Assembly (NCBI GenBank): GCA_934546985.1 | Contig: CAKTEE010000005.1 | Coordinates: 1 to 64,000, forward strand | Source: an uncultured Eubacteriales bacterium | GTDB lineage: Bacteria > Bacillota > Clostridia > Oscillospirales > Acutalibacteraceae | Direction: 5' to 3' | DNA: 64,000 nt | In this document: positions 34,693 to 44,157 of the stretch, piece after piece | Layout: each line of letters begins with the position of its first letter | How positions within the stretch are numbered: position 1 is the stretch's first letter | Notes under the pieces: model-generated | Databases searched by the model: none | The model's input: the letters and a program-made list of their open reading frames with translations, nothing else | Told to the model about the DNA's origin: nothing | Translations under genes and position numbers: made by a program

Positions 34693-37600
34693 TGTCCTCT
34701 TCCTCCTCTAATGCTTTGAGCGCATCAAAATGCTTGTACTCCGGTATATGATTACACGCGTCTTCATCGCTGTGCCCGCAGACACTGTGGAAATCGCACC
34801 AGTCGCAGACATGATAATTTCCCGAGCTGACAGGAAACGCCTGTATTTTGCCTGCATGAAGTGACTGCGCCATATCTGTAATCAATGCATCTATCCTTGC
34901 CTGTAATTTCCCCATTTGCGCCAGCCGGATAATTGTCCCGGAGGTTCCTCCGTCCGCTGTAATCTTCACAGGAATAAAAAGCCCTTTTCCGTCCTTTTCC
35001 ATACCGTGCACCACCATAGGGTCATCCAGCACAATGCCGTTCATTGCAACAGATTTAATTTTTTCCTTTTCAATTTCCTTGCTTCCCGCATGGCGGCCCA
35101 GAGAAGGTTCCGGACGTCTGGCCGGCATATACAGCACACCCGCCGGAATCATATCTCCATAACGTTCTCCGCCATTGCGGATAATTGCAAAAAGATAAAT
35201 CAACATCTGCATATTCAGACCCGATAAAACATCTGAAAGCTGAAACTTTTTCGTGCCGGATTTATAATCAATGACCCGCACATAGGCAACACCGCCGCTA
35301 TGCATAATATCTACGCGGTCAACTTTTCCGCGCACAGCTACCGTTCCGCCGCCAGGCAGGGAAAGGATATAGGGCGGAATATCCCCCGTATGCTCGATAC
35401 TCAATTCAAAATCCACCGGTTCAAACATACTCTGGGAAAATTCCATACGAAGCACGGAAACCAGTTCCAAAAGAGTTTTTACAATCCTGTGGAATAAATA
35501 ATGAAAGCGTGCGGTTTTATTTTCACTCCCACCCATACATTCCTCAAGATAAGAAGAAAGCAAGGAACGGATTTCCTGTTCCAAAATCTCGTCAGACAGC
35601 AGCGCCATCCCTTTGCCCCCGTATTGGCGTATCAATCGCTCTAAAACAAAATGAATCACAGTACCGGTCTGCACCGCATCCAGCCTTGCAGGACGCACCG
35701 CCCGAACGCCAAGGCCGTACCTGCAAAAATAAGCAAAACGGCATTGATAATAATTTTCAATACGTGAGGCGGAAACATACATATTTTCTCCGAACAGCGC
35801 CTTTGCTCTGCCGCTGTCATTGATAGAAAAAGGTATTCCTTCTGCCGCGCGCATGACTGCCGCTGTTTGCCTTTGATACCCCTCCTGACCGCTGAAATAA
35901 TCCTTCAGGCAGGTCTCCAAACCGGAATTTTCATGCCAATGCCGCGCCGTCCATTCAAAAGCAGGCTTTTTTGCTTCCAGCCAATCCATACTGTCAAGCA
36001 TGGACGTATCCAGCATCCTGCACTTTGGCAGAATCCGTTTGATTTGAGAAACAATTACTGACGGAGACAACGCTTTCCCCGCAGAATCTGTTCGAGCATA
36101 GGTTACATACAATTTTTCACTTGCGGCACATAATGCGCTGTATGCCAAATACCGTTCCTCAACAGTTTGCTCCTGCAATCCTCCGGGAAGTTCCAGCCCC
36201 ATATCCGCCAGGGTCCGGCGGTCAATATCGCTGAGAAGTCCGGCGGAAGAAGGCGCCGCAGGAAAAATACCGTCATTTGCCCCTATAACAAACACTGCTT
36301 TAGGCTGCGCAGGACGCATCCTGTCCGCACTGCCAAAAGCCGCTTCATCAATCCCTTGAGGGATTGAACCAATATCCTGTAAAGAAATCACCAAATTCAG
36401 CAGTTCTCCATATCGCCGCACGGACACCGCACGCTCATTTAATACCTGCGCCATTTCATCCAGCAGGTTTATAAATAAATCCCAAAGCCGTCCCTGTTCC
36501 TGCGCCAGTTCTGTTTCCCCATTGGATGCAAACTGCTTTGCAAGGTTCTTCAAATGCTCTGCCGCACAGATATGTTCCAGAAAGAAAAATAATTCACGTG
36601 TAATTTCTCCGCCGTTTTTCCCCTCCGCATTCTGTTTAAACCGCAAAATCGGGGCAATGACATTTGCACGCAAACGGTTAATTTCATTCAGCTTTCCGAC
36701 ATCTTCTTCGGAAAACTGCACGCCAAATCCGTCCGGATGCTCCGTCCATTCATCCTCCCACTGACGGGCAGTAATATCCCATGTAAAAGTATAATTTTCA
36801 AGTAAAGATATTTCTTCCACACTCAGCCCGGTCAATCCTGTTTTCAGGTAATGAAAGATGGTATCTGTTGTCCCTCCGTTTAAAAGTTCAAACACATACC
36901 GGATGAAAGTCATCAGCGGCTGTGTATCTACAGGCTGGCGGTTATCATTAAAAAACGGGATTTCATATTTTTCAAAAGCCGCTGTTAAAATCGGACGGTA
37001 ATCCTCCGCATTGCGGGCAATCACAGCAATATCTTTACAGCGCATATTCTCCGTACGCAGAAGCTTTTTGATTGCTGAAGCAATGTAATCGCATTCTTCA
37101 TAGACATTCTGCGCGGCGCACAGGGTTACAGCGTTCTCCTTTTCTTCATATGGCTGGGCAAGAGGGTCAAACAGACCTGATTCCAATACCGCAAGCGCAT
37201 CATTTTGAAAACGGCGCTGTTTTGAAAAGATAACCGGAGACGCGACTTTCACCGCATATTTTTTCGCCAGCTGTAAAAGGCGGTTTCCCGCTTTTTTCAG
37301 CGGTGAAAACACACCAATCCCATCTTCTTTATCCGTCAGCGAATCCGTACCCAAAGTAAGGTACACTTCCCGCGCATCGGAAAAAATGCGGCTGAGAATC
37401 CGCATTTCCTGAGGGGTATATCCTTTAAAGGCATCAATAAATACAACGCGCCCTTCAAAAAAGCGATGCTCTAACAATATTTCATACAAACGGGTTAAAA
37501 TATCCCGCTCATCATAATAGCTCTGAGCCACTAAAGCGTCATATGCAGAAAGAATCAATGCAAGCTCGCCTGTTTTTTTCTTTAATGTACCATCTTCAAT

Positions 37601-38029
37601 TCCATCAGAAACCTCTGAAAGCATATCCGGTGAAATACATGACATTTTGAACTCATCCGCCGTATGTAACAATGAAGCGATCATATCCGTCCTGAGCGCA
37701 TGGCGGCGGTACAATTCCAATTTTTCCTGTACTCCTTCCAATGCAAGGGACATGAGAACCGCTCTACCTGCATCACTCACTTTCTTTCCGGACATTCCTC
37801 CATATTCACGAAATACTGCATCTGCAAGGCGGGTAAAGCTAAGAATTTCTACTCTCGAGGCATCCTTGGCGCCAAGCGTATGCAATACCGCGCGCTCTGA
37901 AGCAAAGGAAAATTGTTCCGGCACAATCAGTATCATGCCCTTTTCCCCTTCTCGTGCATATTCAGAAATCAAGCGGTAAATTTCCTGCGTTTTGCCTGTC
38001 CCCGTTCTTCCCAACAGTAAATGAAGCAT
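34685..38029 (-). CDS. addB: helicase-exonuclease AddAB, subunit AddB
   Basis: 1114 residues from ATG 38029 (MLHLLLGRTGTGKTQ), chosen because GGGAGG lies 5 bases upstream; 16 upstream codons lack a site. Walker A is GRTGTGKT at 7-14. The nuclease end has VIDYKSGTKKF. The four Cys of the 4Fe-4S staple are seen: one in YYQCRFAYFC before the nuclease motif and three near the C-terminus in HVCDWCDFHSVCG. It recognises Chi and nicks the second strand. Confidence 0.95.
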   Translation of the reverse strand: MLHLLLGRTGTGKTQEIYRLISEYAREGEKGMILIVPEQFSFASERAVLHTLGAKDASRVEILSFTRLADAVFREYGGMSGKKVSDAGRAVLMSLALEGVQEKLELYRRHALRTDMIASLLHTADEFKMSCISPDMLSEVSDGIEDGTLKKKTGELALILSAYDALVAQSYYDERDILTRLYEILLEHRFFEGRVVFIDAFKGYTPQEMRILSRIFSDAREVYLTLGTDSLTDKEDGIGVFSPLKKAGNRLLQLAKKYAVKVASPVIFSKQRRFQNDALAVLESGLFDPLAQPYEEKENAVTLCAAQNVYEECDYIASAIKKLLRTENMRCKDIAVIARNAEDYRPILTAAFEKYEIPFFNDNRQPVDTQPLMTFIRYVFELLNGGTTDTIFHYLKTGLTGLSVEEISLLENYTFTWDITARQWEDEWTEHPDGFGVQFSEEDVGKLNEINRLRANVIAPILRFKQNAEGKNGGEITRELFFFLEHICAAEHLKNLAKQFASNGETELAQEQGRLWDLFINLLDEMAQVLNERAVSVRRYGELLNLVISLQDIGSIPQGIDEAAFGSADRMRPAQPKAVFVIGANDGIFPAAPSSAGLLSDIDRRTLADMGLELPGGLQEQTVEERYLAYSALCAASEKLYVTYARTDSAGKALSPSVIVSQIKRILPKCRMLDTSMLDSMDWLEAKKPAFEWTARHWHENSGLETCLKDYFSGQEGYQRQTAAVMRAAEGIPFSINDSGRAKALFGENMYVSASRIENYYQCRFAYFCRYGLGVRAVRPARLDAVQTGTVIHFVLERLIRQYGGKGMALLSDEILEQEIRSLLSSYLEECMGGSENKTARFHYLFHRIVKTLLELVSVLRMEFSQSMFEPVDFELSIEHTGDIPPYILSLPGGGTVAVRGKVDRVDIMHSGGVAYVRVIDYKSGTKKFQLSDVLSGLNMQMLIYLFAIIRNGGERYGDMIPAGVLYMPARRPEPSLGRHAGSKEIEKEKIKSVAMNGIVLDDPMVVHGMEKDGKGLFIPVKITADGGTSGTIIRLAQMGKLQARIDALITDMAQSLHAGKIQAFPVSSGNYHVCDWCDFHSVCGHSDEDACNHIPEYKHFDALKALEEEEDNG

Positions 38030-38056
38030 ACAATCCTCCCATGATCCTATGACAGG

Positions 38057-38087
38057 GACAGGGCGGATAAATTTCATCCGCCCTGTC
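38057..38087. repeat. perfect stem-loop between the phosphohexomutase and addB
   Basis: A 12-bp perfect stem (GACAGGGCGGAT/ATCCGCCCTGTC) with a 7-base loop; there is no U-tract on the minus strand. It may be a processing or partial-termination element between operon genes. Confidence 0.45.
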
Positions 38088-38109
38088 AGGTTTCAATAAA
38101 TATAAAAAG

Positions 38110-39633
38110 TTATTTGCACTGCCGGGCAAGAGATTGCGATTCGAGCCCGCCGCAGTTTTGAATGAATACATACAGCTTCTGTGCAATGATTTTTACGCCG
38201 CCTTCCACATCGCTTTCAATATTCAGCGGCATAATAGGGTCATGCACACTCAGCCGGAGCAGAAACCAGCCGGAACCATTATCTTTATCAAAAGAAACGC
38301 GCACACCTTCACAGCTATCCTGTGCAACAGTCCATCCCTTCTGTCCCTGTGCATACCATTCCAGCTTTTCAATGACCATTTCCCCATAAGTCCGAAAATC
38401 TTCTGCGGTAATTTCCATACGGACTTCCGCGCTTTCTTTCGGCTGGCGCAGGGCGCCAATCAGGTTATCAAGCTTTTTCCCCTGCTTGCCTAGCAGCGCC
38501 ATTTTAATAATAATTTTTGTAATCAGATAAGCGCCGTCATCCAAAAAATAGTTTTCACGGAACGCCGCATGACCAGAGGTTTCAATTGCCAGCGGGCTGT
38601 TGACACCTTCTTTATTCAAACGTATGGCTTCGTTGATAACATTTTTATAACCGCGTTTAAACCGTCGGTGCTTTCCGCCCAAATCCTGTTCAATAAACAT
38701 TTTCAAACCGTCAGAGGTAATACTGTCTGTTACAACTGTACCGCCCTGGTTTCCGTCAAGAGCAATCGCAGAGGCAAGGGCAACCAAACGGTTACGGTTG
38801 ATTTCCCCTCCATGCTGGTCAACACAGCCGCCGCGATCAACGTCCGTATCAAAAATGACGCCAAGGTCTGCGCCCGCCTGCACTGTTGCACGGCAAACTG
38901 CCTGCATCGCGGTTTCATCCTCAGGATTTGGAATATGGTTTGGAAAATAACCATCCGGCTCTAAAAACTGGCTTCCGGTAATATCCGCACCCAAAGGCTC
39001 CAGAACATCCTTCGCATAAAATCCGCCTGCTCCATTCCCCGCATCTACCACAATTTTATAGCCTTTCAGCGGATGCTCATAATCATCTGCATTCACACCC
39101 TTACAAATTAAATCACGCAGACCCTTCGCATAGATTTTCATAAAATCGACAGTTTCCAACGTGCCGGTTTCAGCAGATTCCGGAAATCTTTCCTCCTGCG
39201 CATTATTTAACACAGCGTCCAAATCTTTTCCGTCCAGCCCGCCGTCACGGGTAAAAAACTTCAGCCCGTTTCTATAATAAGGGTGATGGCTCGCTGTAAT
39301 CTGAACCGCCCCGTCGCAGCCAAGTTCAACGGTTGTCATAAACATGGACGGGGTTGAGGACAGTCCGCAGTCATACGCTTTCACGCCTGCTAAGGAAAAA
39401 CTGCGAAGGACAGCCGCTTTAATACGCTGTGCAGAAATACGCGAATCATGTCCAACTGCAACCGTTAGTTCCGCACACGGTTTCCTCAGTTTCTCTGAAA
39501 GCCAGAATAAAAAACCGGCGGTAATTTTCTCTATAACTTCATCCGTTAAATTATAAACCTGTCCTTCTACACCTTCTACAGCTACACCGCGAACATCCGT
39601 ACCACTTTTAAATTGCTTCCAAAATTTATTCAT
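38110..39633 (-). CDS. phosphoglucomutase/phosphomannomutase family protein
   Basis: 507 residues, MNKFWKQFKSGTDVRGVAVEG; AAGGAG upstream. The alpha-D-phosphohexomutase motifs are present: VGHDSRISAQRIK, the phosphoserine loop in QITASHHPYYRNGLKFF (His where Asn is usual), the Mg loop DTDVDRGGCV and the sugar-binding ETSGHAAFRENYFLDDG. It interconverts hexose 1- and 6-phosphates. Sugar preference cannot be read from sequence. It is in a long minus-strand run with cell-wall and DNA repair genes. Confidence 0.88.
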   Translation of the reverse strand: MNKFWKQFKSGTDVRGVAVEGVEGQVYNLTDEVIEKITAGFLFWLSEKLRKPCAELTVAVGHDSRISAQRIKAAVLRSFSLAGVKAYDCGLSSTPSMFMTTVELGCDGAVQITASHHPYYRNGLKFFTRDGGLDGKDLDAVLNNAQEERFPESAETGTLETVDFMKIYAKGLRDLICKGVNADDYEHPLKGYKIVVDAGNGAGGFYAKDVLEPLGADITGSQFLEPDGYFPNHIPNPEDETAMQAVCRATVQAGADLGVIFDTDVDRGGCVDQHGGEINRNRLVALASAIALDGNQGGTVVTDSITSDGLKMFIEQDLGGKHRRFKRGYKNVINEAIRLNKEGVNSPLAIETSGHAAFRENYFLDDGAYLITKIIIKMALLGKQGKKLDNLIGALRQPKESAEVRMEITAEDFRTYGEMVIEKLEWYAQGQKGWTVAQDSCEGVRVSFDKDNGSGWFLLRLSVHDPIMPLNIESDVEGGVKIIAQKLYVFIQNCGGLESQSLARQCK

Positions 39634-39649
39634 ACTTATACTCCTTATT

Positions 39650-40342
39650 CTATCCTATTAACTGCTGTGCATATTGCTCCGATACATCTGCCAAAAAGCG
39701 ATACATCGCATGTGCCTGACGATATTTTTCCCGCAGATACTCCGGCAAATCTGATGATTTCAGTTCCTGCAAATTGGGATTTTTTCTAAGAAATGAAAGG
39801 TATCTTTTTTGATAACACGGTATAAGGTCCTCCGGCGGGTTCCCAGGTTTTGCCTTTTTATAATTTTCCCCGTCAATTATATAGCCCGCCTTGGTCAGCA
39901 TCTCTAATGCCTCTCTGAAACGTTGGGGCTGTGCCAGCAAATGCCTGCGAAACTGCTCCATCCATCCAGGCGTTTGTCCCCAACAGCCTACTCCATAAGT
40001 ATATCCGTCCGGTTCAATTTCAAACCACATGGCAGGAAGTACTGGCCAAGTTGTTTTGAGGCGCATAAAACAAAACCAAATATTTTCTCTGTACATCATT
40101 TTATCCTTTGTAAAGCGAGTATCCCTGCGCACACGTGAAATCATTTTCTTTGGGTCTATTTGAATCATCGGATCCAATTTTAAAAAATCCTCGGAAAGGT
40201 CAGTAATCAAATCAGCCATAGGGCGCAGTATTTTTTCTTTAATCTGCGGTTTCTTTTCTTCATAAAATGTTTTACTATTCTGAAAACGCACCTCGGAAAG
40301 AAGCCAGAGGTCTTTTAGGTCAATCCCCCGATAATGGTTCAA
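39650..40342 (-). CDS. DUF2461-family protein
   Basis: 230 residues from a TTG at 40342 (GGAGGG 6 bases upstream). The segments ISRVRRDTRFTKDKMMYRENIWF and MWFEIEPDGYTYGVG are characteristic of DUF2461. It is soluble with many aromatic and basic residues. The biochemical function is unknown. It lies 17 bases before the mutase gene and is probably cotranscribed. Confidence 0.8.
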   Translation of the reverse strand: MNHYRGIDLKDLWLLSEVRFQNSKTFYEEKKPQIKEKILRPMADLITDLSEDFLKLDPMIQIDPKKMISRVRRDTRFTKDKMMYRENIWFCFMRLKTTWPVLPAMWFEIEPDGYTYGVGCWGQTPGWMEQFRRHLLAQPQRFREALEMLTKAGYIIDGENYKKAKPGNPPEDLIPCYQKRYLSFLRKNPNLQELKSSDLPEYLREKYRQAHAMYRFLADVSEQYAQQLIG

Positions 40343-40360
40343 CTGAATCCCTCCGTCCTT

Positions 40361-41056
40361 TTACCGCTGCGGAAACAGCAGCGCCATAAGCCCTTCAAAA
40401 TCCTTTTGCGGTATCCTATCCATATTCAGCATCCGTTTGGCATCTAACAGCTTTTCCAGCTCCTTGCTTGTCCCATTCACTGCACACTTTCGCAGTGCGA
40501 TAGAATATGCCTGTTCAAGCTGATTTTTCTGGACAGACGTAACAATAACAAAGCCATCCTCGATTTTAAGCGTATTTCTTTCCGCTGTTTCCTGCCTTGC
40601 CTGCACAAATGTTTTTTTATGATTTGCCGAAAAACGTTCCGCGGCCGACTTAGGTCTGTGCGGCACCGCAGGCTGCTGTACCTTAATTGGGGTAAAACTG
40701 GCGGTATAAGAAATATCCGGTCGAATCGCCGCTTTAGATAAATCGTGTTTTGGTTTTTTTTCAGAATCTCCCGCAGCAACGCTTTGTTGATTACGAATTT
40801 TTCCATCGCTGGAAACTGAAGTTTTTCCCAGAGATACCGGGGGGTCCAATATCGTTTCGGTTCGATTCTCTTTTTTCTGCTCCAAAGCTATAATACGTTG
40901 CTTTTTCTTTTTTGAAAGAATAACAACCGAAATAATAATCACAATCAAAGCAACCAGACAAACCACAACTGTCAAAAATCCCGGTGTGATGTCGTCCAGG
41001 CTGGTCGGAAGCCTGAAATCAAAATCTGTAAACAGATTTTTCAGATTCTCAAACAT
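40361..41056 (-). CDS. single-pass membrane protein of unknown function
   Basis: 231 residues, MFENLKNLFTDFDFRLPTSL; GGGGGAGG upstream. One membrane helix at about 29-50 followed by a basic stop (KKKKQR). The central 60-150 is low-complexity, rich in Lys, Ser and Pro, and the C-terminal about 60 residues are helical (QLEQAYSIALRKCAVN, KRMLNMDRIPQKDFEGLMALLF). The topology suggests a cytoplasmic body on a membrane anchor. I do not recognise the family. Confidence 0.6.
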   Translation of the reverse strand: MFENLKNLFTDFDFRLPTSLDDITPGFLTVVVCLVALIVIIISVVILSKKKKQRIIALEQKKENRTETILDPPVSLGKTSVSSDGKIRNQQSVAAGDSEKKPKHDLSKAAIRPDISYTASFTPIKVQQPAVPHRPKSAAERFSANHKKTFVQARQETAERNTLKIEDGFVIVTSVQKNQLEQAYSIALRKCAVNGTSKELEKLLDAKRMLNMDRIPQKDFEGLMALLFPQR

Positions 41057-41087
41057 AGAGCCTCCCCCTTATTCTTTCCATATTATT

Positions 41088-42356
41088 TTAAAATTTTAAC
41101 TGTCCGCGTTCCAGCATTTCCTGAGCGGCAAGCATAACGCCCATTTTAGCGCTGTGGAAATTCAATCCGCCCTGCATCCATGCTGCATAAGGCTCGCGTA
41201 TGGGTGCGTCCGCCGACAATTCAATGGACGCACCCATAGTAAATGCTCCCGCCGCCATAATCACCTGACTATCGTAGCCCGGCATATCCCATGGTTCCGG
41301 CGCTACAAAAGCGTCTACCGGCGCGCCTTTCTGCATTCCCTGACAAAAAGCAATCAGTGCATCCGGTTTCTCAAGGCACACCGCCTGTATAATATCATGC
41401 CTTGCTTCATTATAACGGGGAGTTACGTCAAAACCAAGCGTTTCAAATAAAGCGGCGGCAAACACTGCGGTTTTCACCGCTTCGCCCGTAACATGCGGGG
41501 CGTTAAATAATCCCATAAACATTGCACGGTTTTGCCCCAAAGTTGCGCCGACTTCTTTGCCCGTACCCGGCGTTGTTAAACGGCAGGCACAAAGCTCAAT
41601 CAAATCCTTGCGGCCAGCAATGTAACCGCCTGTAGGCGCGATACCACCGCCTGGATTCTTAATCAGGGAACCTGCAATCAAATCTGCGCCCTTGTTTGTA
41701 GGCTCCTGCATCTCTACAAATTCCCCATAGCAATTATCTACCATAATCACTGCACGGCTGCTAACTGCCTTTACCGTTTTACAAATTTCTTCTATATCTG
41801 CAACGCTGAAGCTATCGCGCAGGCTGTACCCGCGGGAACGCTGTATGTATACCATGCGGGTTGTTTCATCTATTGCACCGATGATTGCCGGAATATCCGG
41901 TTTCCCATTTTCATTCAGTTCCACCTGCTTATAATTCACACCAAATTCTCTGAGAGATCCGCAGCCGCCCGGGCGGATACCGATAACCTCCTCCAGCGTA
42001 TCATAAGGCTTGCCTGTGGCGCAAAGCAAAGTGTCTCCGGGACGAAGCACACCAAACAACGCAACCGTCAGCGTATGTGTACCTGAAGTAAAATTATGAC
42101 GCACCAATGCATCCTCTGCACCGAAAGCATCAGCAAACACACCGTCAAGCGTATCACGTCCCCTATCGCCATAACCATAACCTGTAGTCGGTACAAAGTG
42201 AGATTCGCTTACGCCATTTTTAATAAAAGCCGATAAAACCTTATATTGGTTATATTCTGTAATTTCATCTATTTTTCTCAGGTATGGCTCCGCTTTCTCC
42301 ATTGCAGAGCGCGCGGCCTCCTGTATCTTATTATCCAGTTTAAAAAAAGGCTGCAT
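41088..42356 (-). CDS. methionine gamma-lyase family (aluminium resistance-type) PLP protein
   Basis: 422 residues of the Cys/Met-metabolism PLP fold of the Alum_res family: VRHNFTSGTHTLTVALFG, QRSRGYSLRDSFSVADIEEI, VMVDNCYGEFVE, and the PLP-Lys region GSLIKNPGGGIAPTGGYIAGR. This family is widespread in Firmicutes, usually near miaA/hfq/lexA, and has no proven substrate despite its name. Here it sits between an acetyltransferase and a membrane protein. No other start fits better than ATG 42356. Confidence 0.85.
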   Translation of the reverse strand: MQPFFKLDNKIQEAARSAMEKAEPYLRKIDEITEYNQYKVLSAFIKNGVSESHFVPTTGYGYGDRGRDTLDGVFADAFGAEDALVRHNFTSGTHTLTVALFGVLRPGDTLLCATGKPYDTLEEVIGIRPGGCGSLREFGVNYKQVELNENGKPDIPAIIGAIDETTRMVYIQRSRGYSLRDSFSVADIEEICKTVKAVSSRAVIMVDNCYGEFVEMQEPTNKGADLIAGSLIKNPGGGIAPTGGYIAGRKDLIELCACRLTTPGTGKEVGATLGQNRAMFMGLFNAPHVTGEAVKTAVFAAALFETLGFDVTPRYNEARHDIIQAVCLEKPDALIAFCQGMQKGAPVDAFVAPEPWDMPGYDSQVIMAAGAFTMGASIELSADAPIREPYAAWMQGGLNFHSAKMGVMLAAQEMLERGQLKF

Positions 42357-42370
42357 TTTACTGATTCATC

Positions 42371-43129
42371 CTATCTGTACTTATTTCCATTCAACAATAC
42401 CCATTCACCCGCAACAGTAAATCCAAGTTTTTCATAAAAATTCTTTATACTGCTGTCACAGCATAAAATAACTTCTTTCTGTTCTTTTTGCAGGGTATAA
42501 CAAAGCCCGGAAACCACTTTACTCCCCAAGCCCTGACGCCGATATTCCGGCAAAACAGCAACCCCGCCCAGAAGCGCAGTTTCATGATCCTGCGCAAGCA
42601 CCATGGCACATGCCGCCGGTTTCTCATCAACAGAAAGCAGAACTGCACTTGCAGTTCCATGCCGGATTCGATGGGAAACATCTGCATACCATACGTCATG
42701 TTCGCCTAAGGTAACTGCTTTTTCACCACTGGCAAGAATCGTATAAATCTCCCCCAGCGGCGGATTAAAATTTAAATCTCTCCGAATACCCGCCGGCTGT
42801 GATAAACGCATAACCAATCCTTCGCTATGTATTGGAAAATCAAATTGTTTTCCTGTTGCTGCGTCTATAAAAATATCGCGGCATCCAAGCGCATGCAAAA
42901 ATGCACAAAGCTCGTCCATATCCGGCGGCATACCGCAAACGGTTACACTCCCGTCAAGCCGCGTAATTCCGGCACATGTACCCTGTTCATCCCATTGAAT
43001 CCAATAGTCACAAAACGGATATTTCAGACCGTAGCTGAGAAACAAACCGCGGGCGCGCATACCTGCGGGATCACACCCGCAGGTATGCAAAAATATCGCT
43101 TCCATGCCCGGAACAACTAACTTAATCAA
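42371..43129 (-). CDS. GNAT-family N-acetyltransferase (two-part protein)
   Basis: 252 residues if started at the TTG 43129, which overlaps the peptidase stop (TTGA); an ATG at 43105 is the alternative. The C-terminal 120 residues are GNAT: LGGVAVLPEYRRQGLGSKVV is the acetyl-CoA loop, and NFYEKLGFTVAGEW the final motif. The N-terminal half (MPPDMDELCAFLHALGC etc.) is not a recognised domain. Substrate unknown. It is cotranscribed with two peptidases. Confidence 0.75.
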   Translation of the reverse strand: MIKLVVPGMEAIFLHTCGCDPAGMRARGLFLSYGLKYPFCDYWIQWDEQGTCAGITRLDGSVTVCGMPPDMDELCAFLHALGCRDIFIDAATGKQFDFPIHSEGLVMRLSQPAGIRRDLNFNPPLGEIYTILASGEKAVTLGEHDVWYADVSHRIRHGTASAVLLSVDEKPAACAMVLAQDHETALLGGVAVLPEYRRQGLGSKVVSGLCYTLQKEQKEVILCCDSSIKNFYEKLGFTVAGEWVLLNGNKYR

Positions 43130-44157
43130 GAACTCACACCATCTGTAAGAATTTTTTCGCCGACCGCTTTTACTAAAGCAGCAGTATTCGCAAAGTCATC
43201 CTCACGGATAACACAACTGGCACTATGCAGATAACGGCACGGCAAAGAAACAGCCAGGGTACGAACCCCTTCGCGGCTAAGATGAATCGCGCCTGCATCA
43301 TTGCCGCCGCTGACGCCCGCTTTTGGTTGACAGGGCAGTCCTTGCGCTTTTGCAGTATCAAATGCAAGCCGGTAAAGCTCTCGGTCATAAATAGTCCGTC
43401 CATCCATAAACGATATTACACTGCCTTTACCAAGCACACATACCTGCTGCTCCGGCTTAACATCTGCAATATCTGCCGCTGTTGTTGCTTCCACAACAAT
43501 AGCATAATCCGGCCGGACAGTAAATGCCGCTGTCGCCGCACCTCGGGTCCCAACTTCCTCCTGAACAGTGAAAGCAAATACTGCATCATAGGGCAGCGGC
43601 TGTTTGATTAATTCAATCAGCACAGCACAGCCCGCGCGGTCATCGAAAGCCTTGCCTTTCAGGAACCCGTCGCCAAAGCGGATAAACTCACTGTCAAAAC
43701 ATGCATAATCTCCAAGGGAAACCGTCTGCTCCGCCATTTCTTTATTCTTTGCACCAATATCAATATATAACTGCTGAAAATCCGGCGCCTGTTTCCGCTC
43801 ATTACTGTCCAGCAGATGAATGGGACGGGAACCAATTACGCCATATACTTTATGCTCGCCGACACAAACACTGCGCCCTAATAATACACGCGGGTCAATC
43901 CCTCCCACCGGAGAAAAAGACAGATAGCCGTCATCATTGACAGAATGAATAATCAATCCAACTTCATCCATATGAGCGCTGAACATCAGGATTTTTTCAG
44001 ATGTTTTCTTCCCTTTTTTACGTACAATTAAATTGCCGAGCGCGTCTGTTGTACAATCAGCATAAGGAGAAACTTCCTTACGGATAAAATCACGTACTGC
44101 ATCTTCCCTGCCGGATACGCCGTCAAGAAGGCTTAATTGTTTTAATAAATCAATCAC
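43126..44157 (-). CDS. M42-family metallopeptidase (second of two)
   Basis: About 343 residues from GTG 44157 (MIDLLKQLSLLDGVSG), overlapping the upstream stop by 8 bases with a G-rich ribosome site. Zn ligands are visible in FSAHMDEVGLI, KAFDDRAGCAVLIEL, TVQEEVGTRGAATAAF and VEATTAADI; Glu in QEEVGTRG is the catalytic base. It is a co-catalytic-zinc aminopeptidase or deblocking enzyme of the FrvX/TET type. Paralogous to the next gene upstream, clearly diverged. Confidence 0.88.
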   Translation of the reverse strand: MIDLLKQLSLLDGVSGREDAVRDFIRKEVSPYADCTTDALGNLIVRKKGKKTSEKILMFSAHMDEVGLIIHSVNDDGYLSFSPVGGIDPRVLLGRSVCVGEHKVYGVIGSRPIHLLDSNERKQAPDFQQLYIDIGAKNKEMAEQTVSLGDYACFDSEFIRFGDGFLKGKAFDDRAGCAVLIELIKQPLPYDAVFAFTVQEEVGTRGAATAAFTVRPDYAIVVEATTAADIADVKPEQQVCVLGKGSVISFMDGRTIYDRELYRLAFDTAKAQGLPCQPKAGVSGGNDAGAIHLSREGVRTLAVSLPCRYLHSASCVIREDDFANTAALVKAVGEKILTDGVSS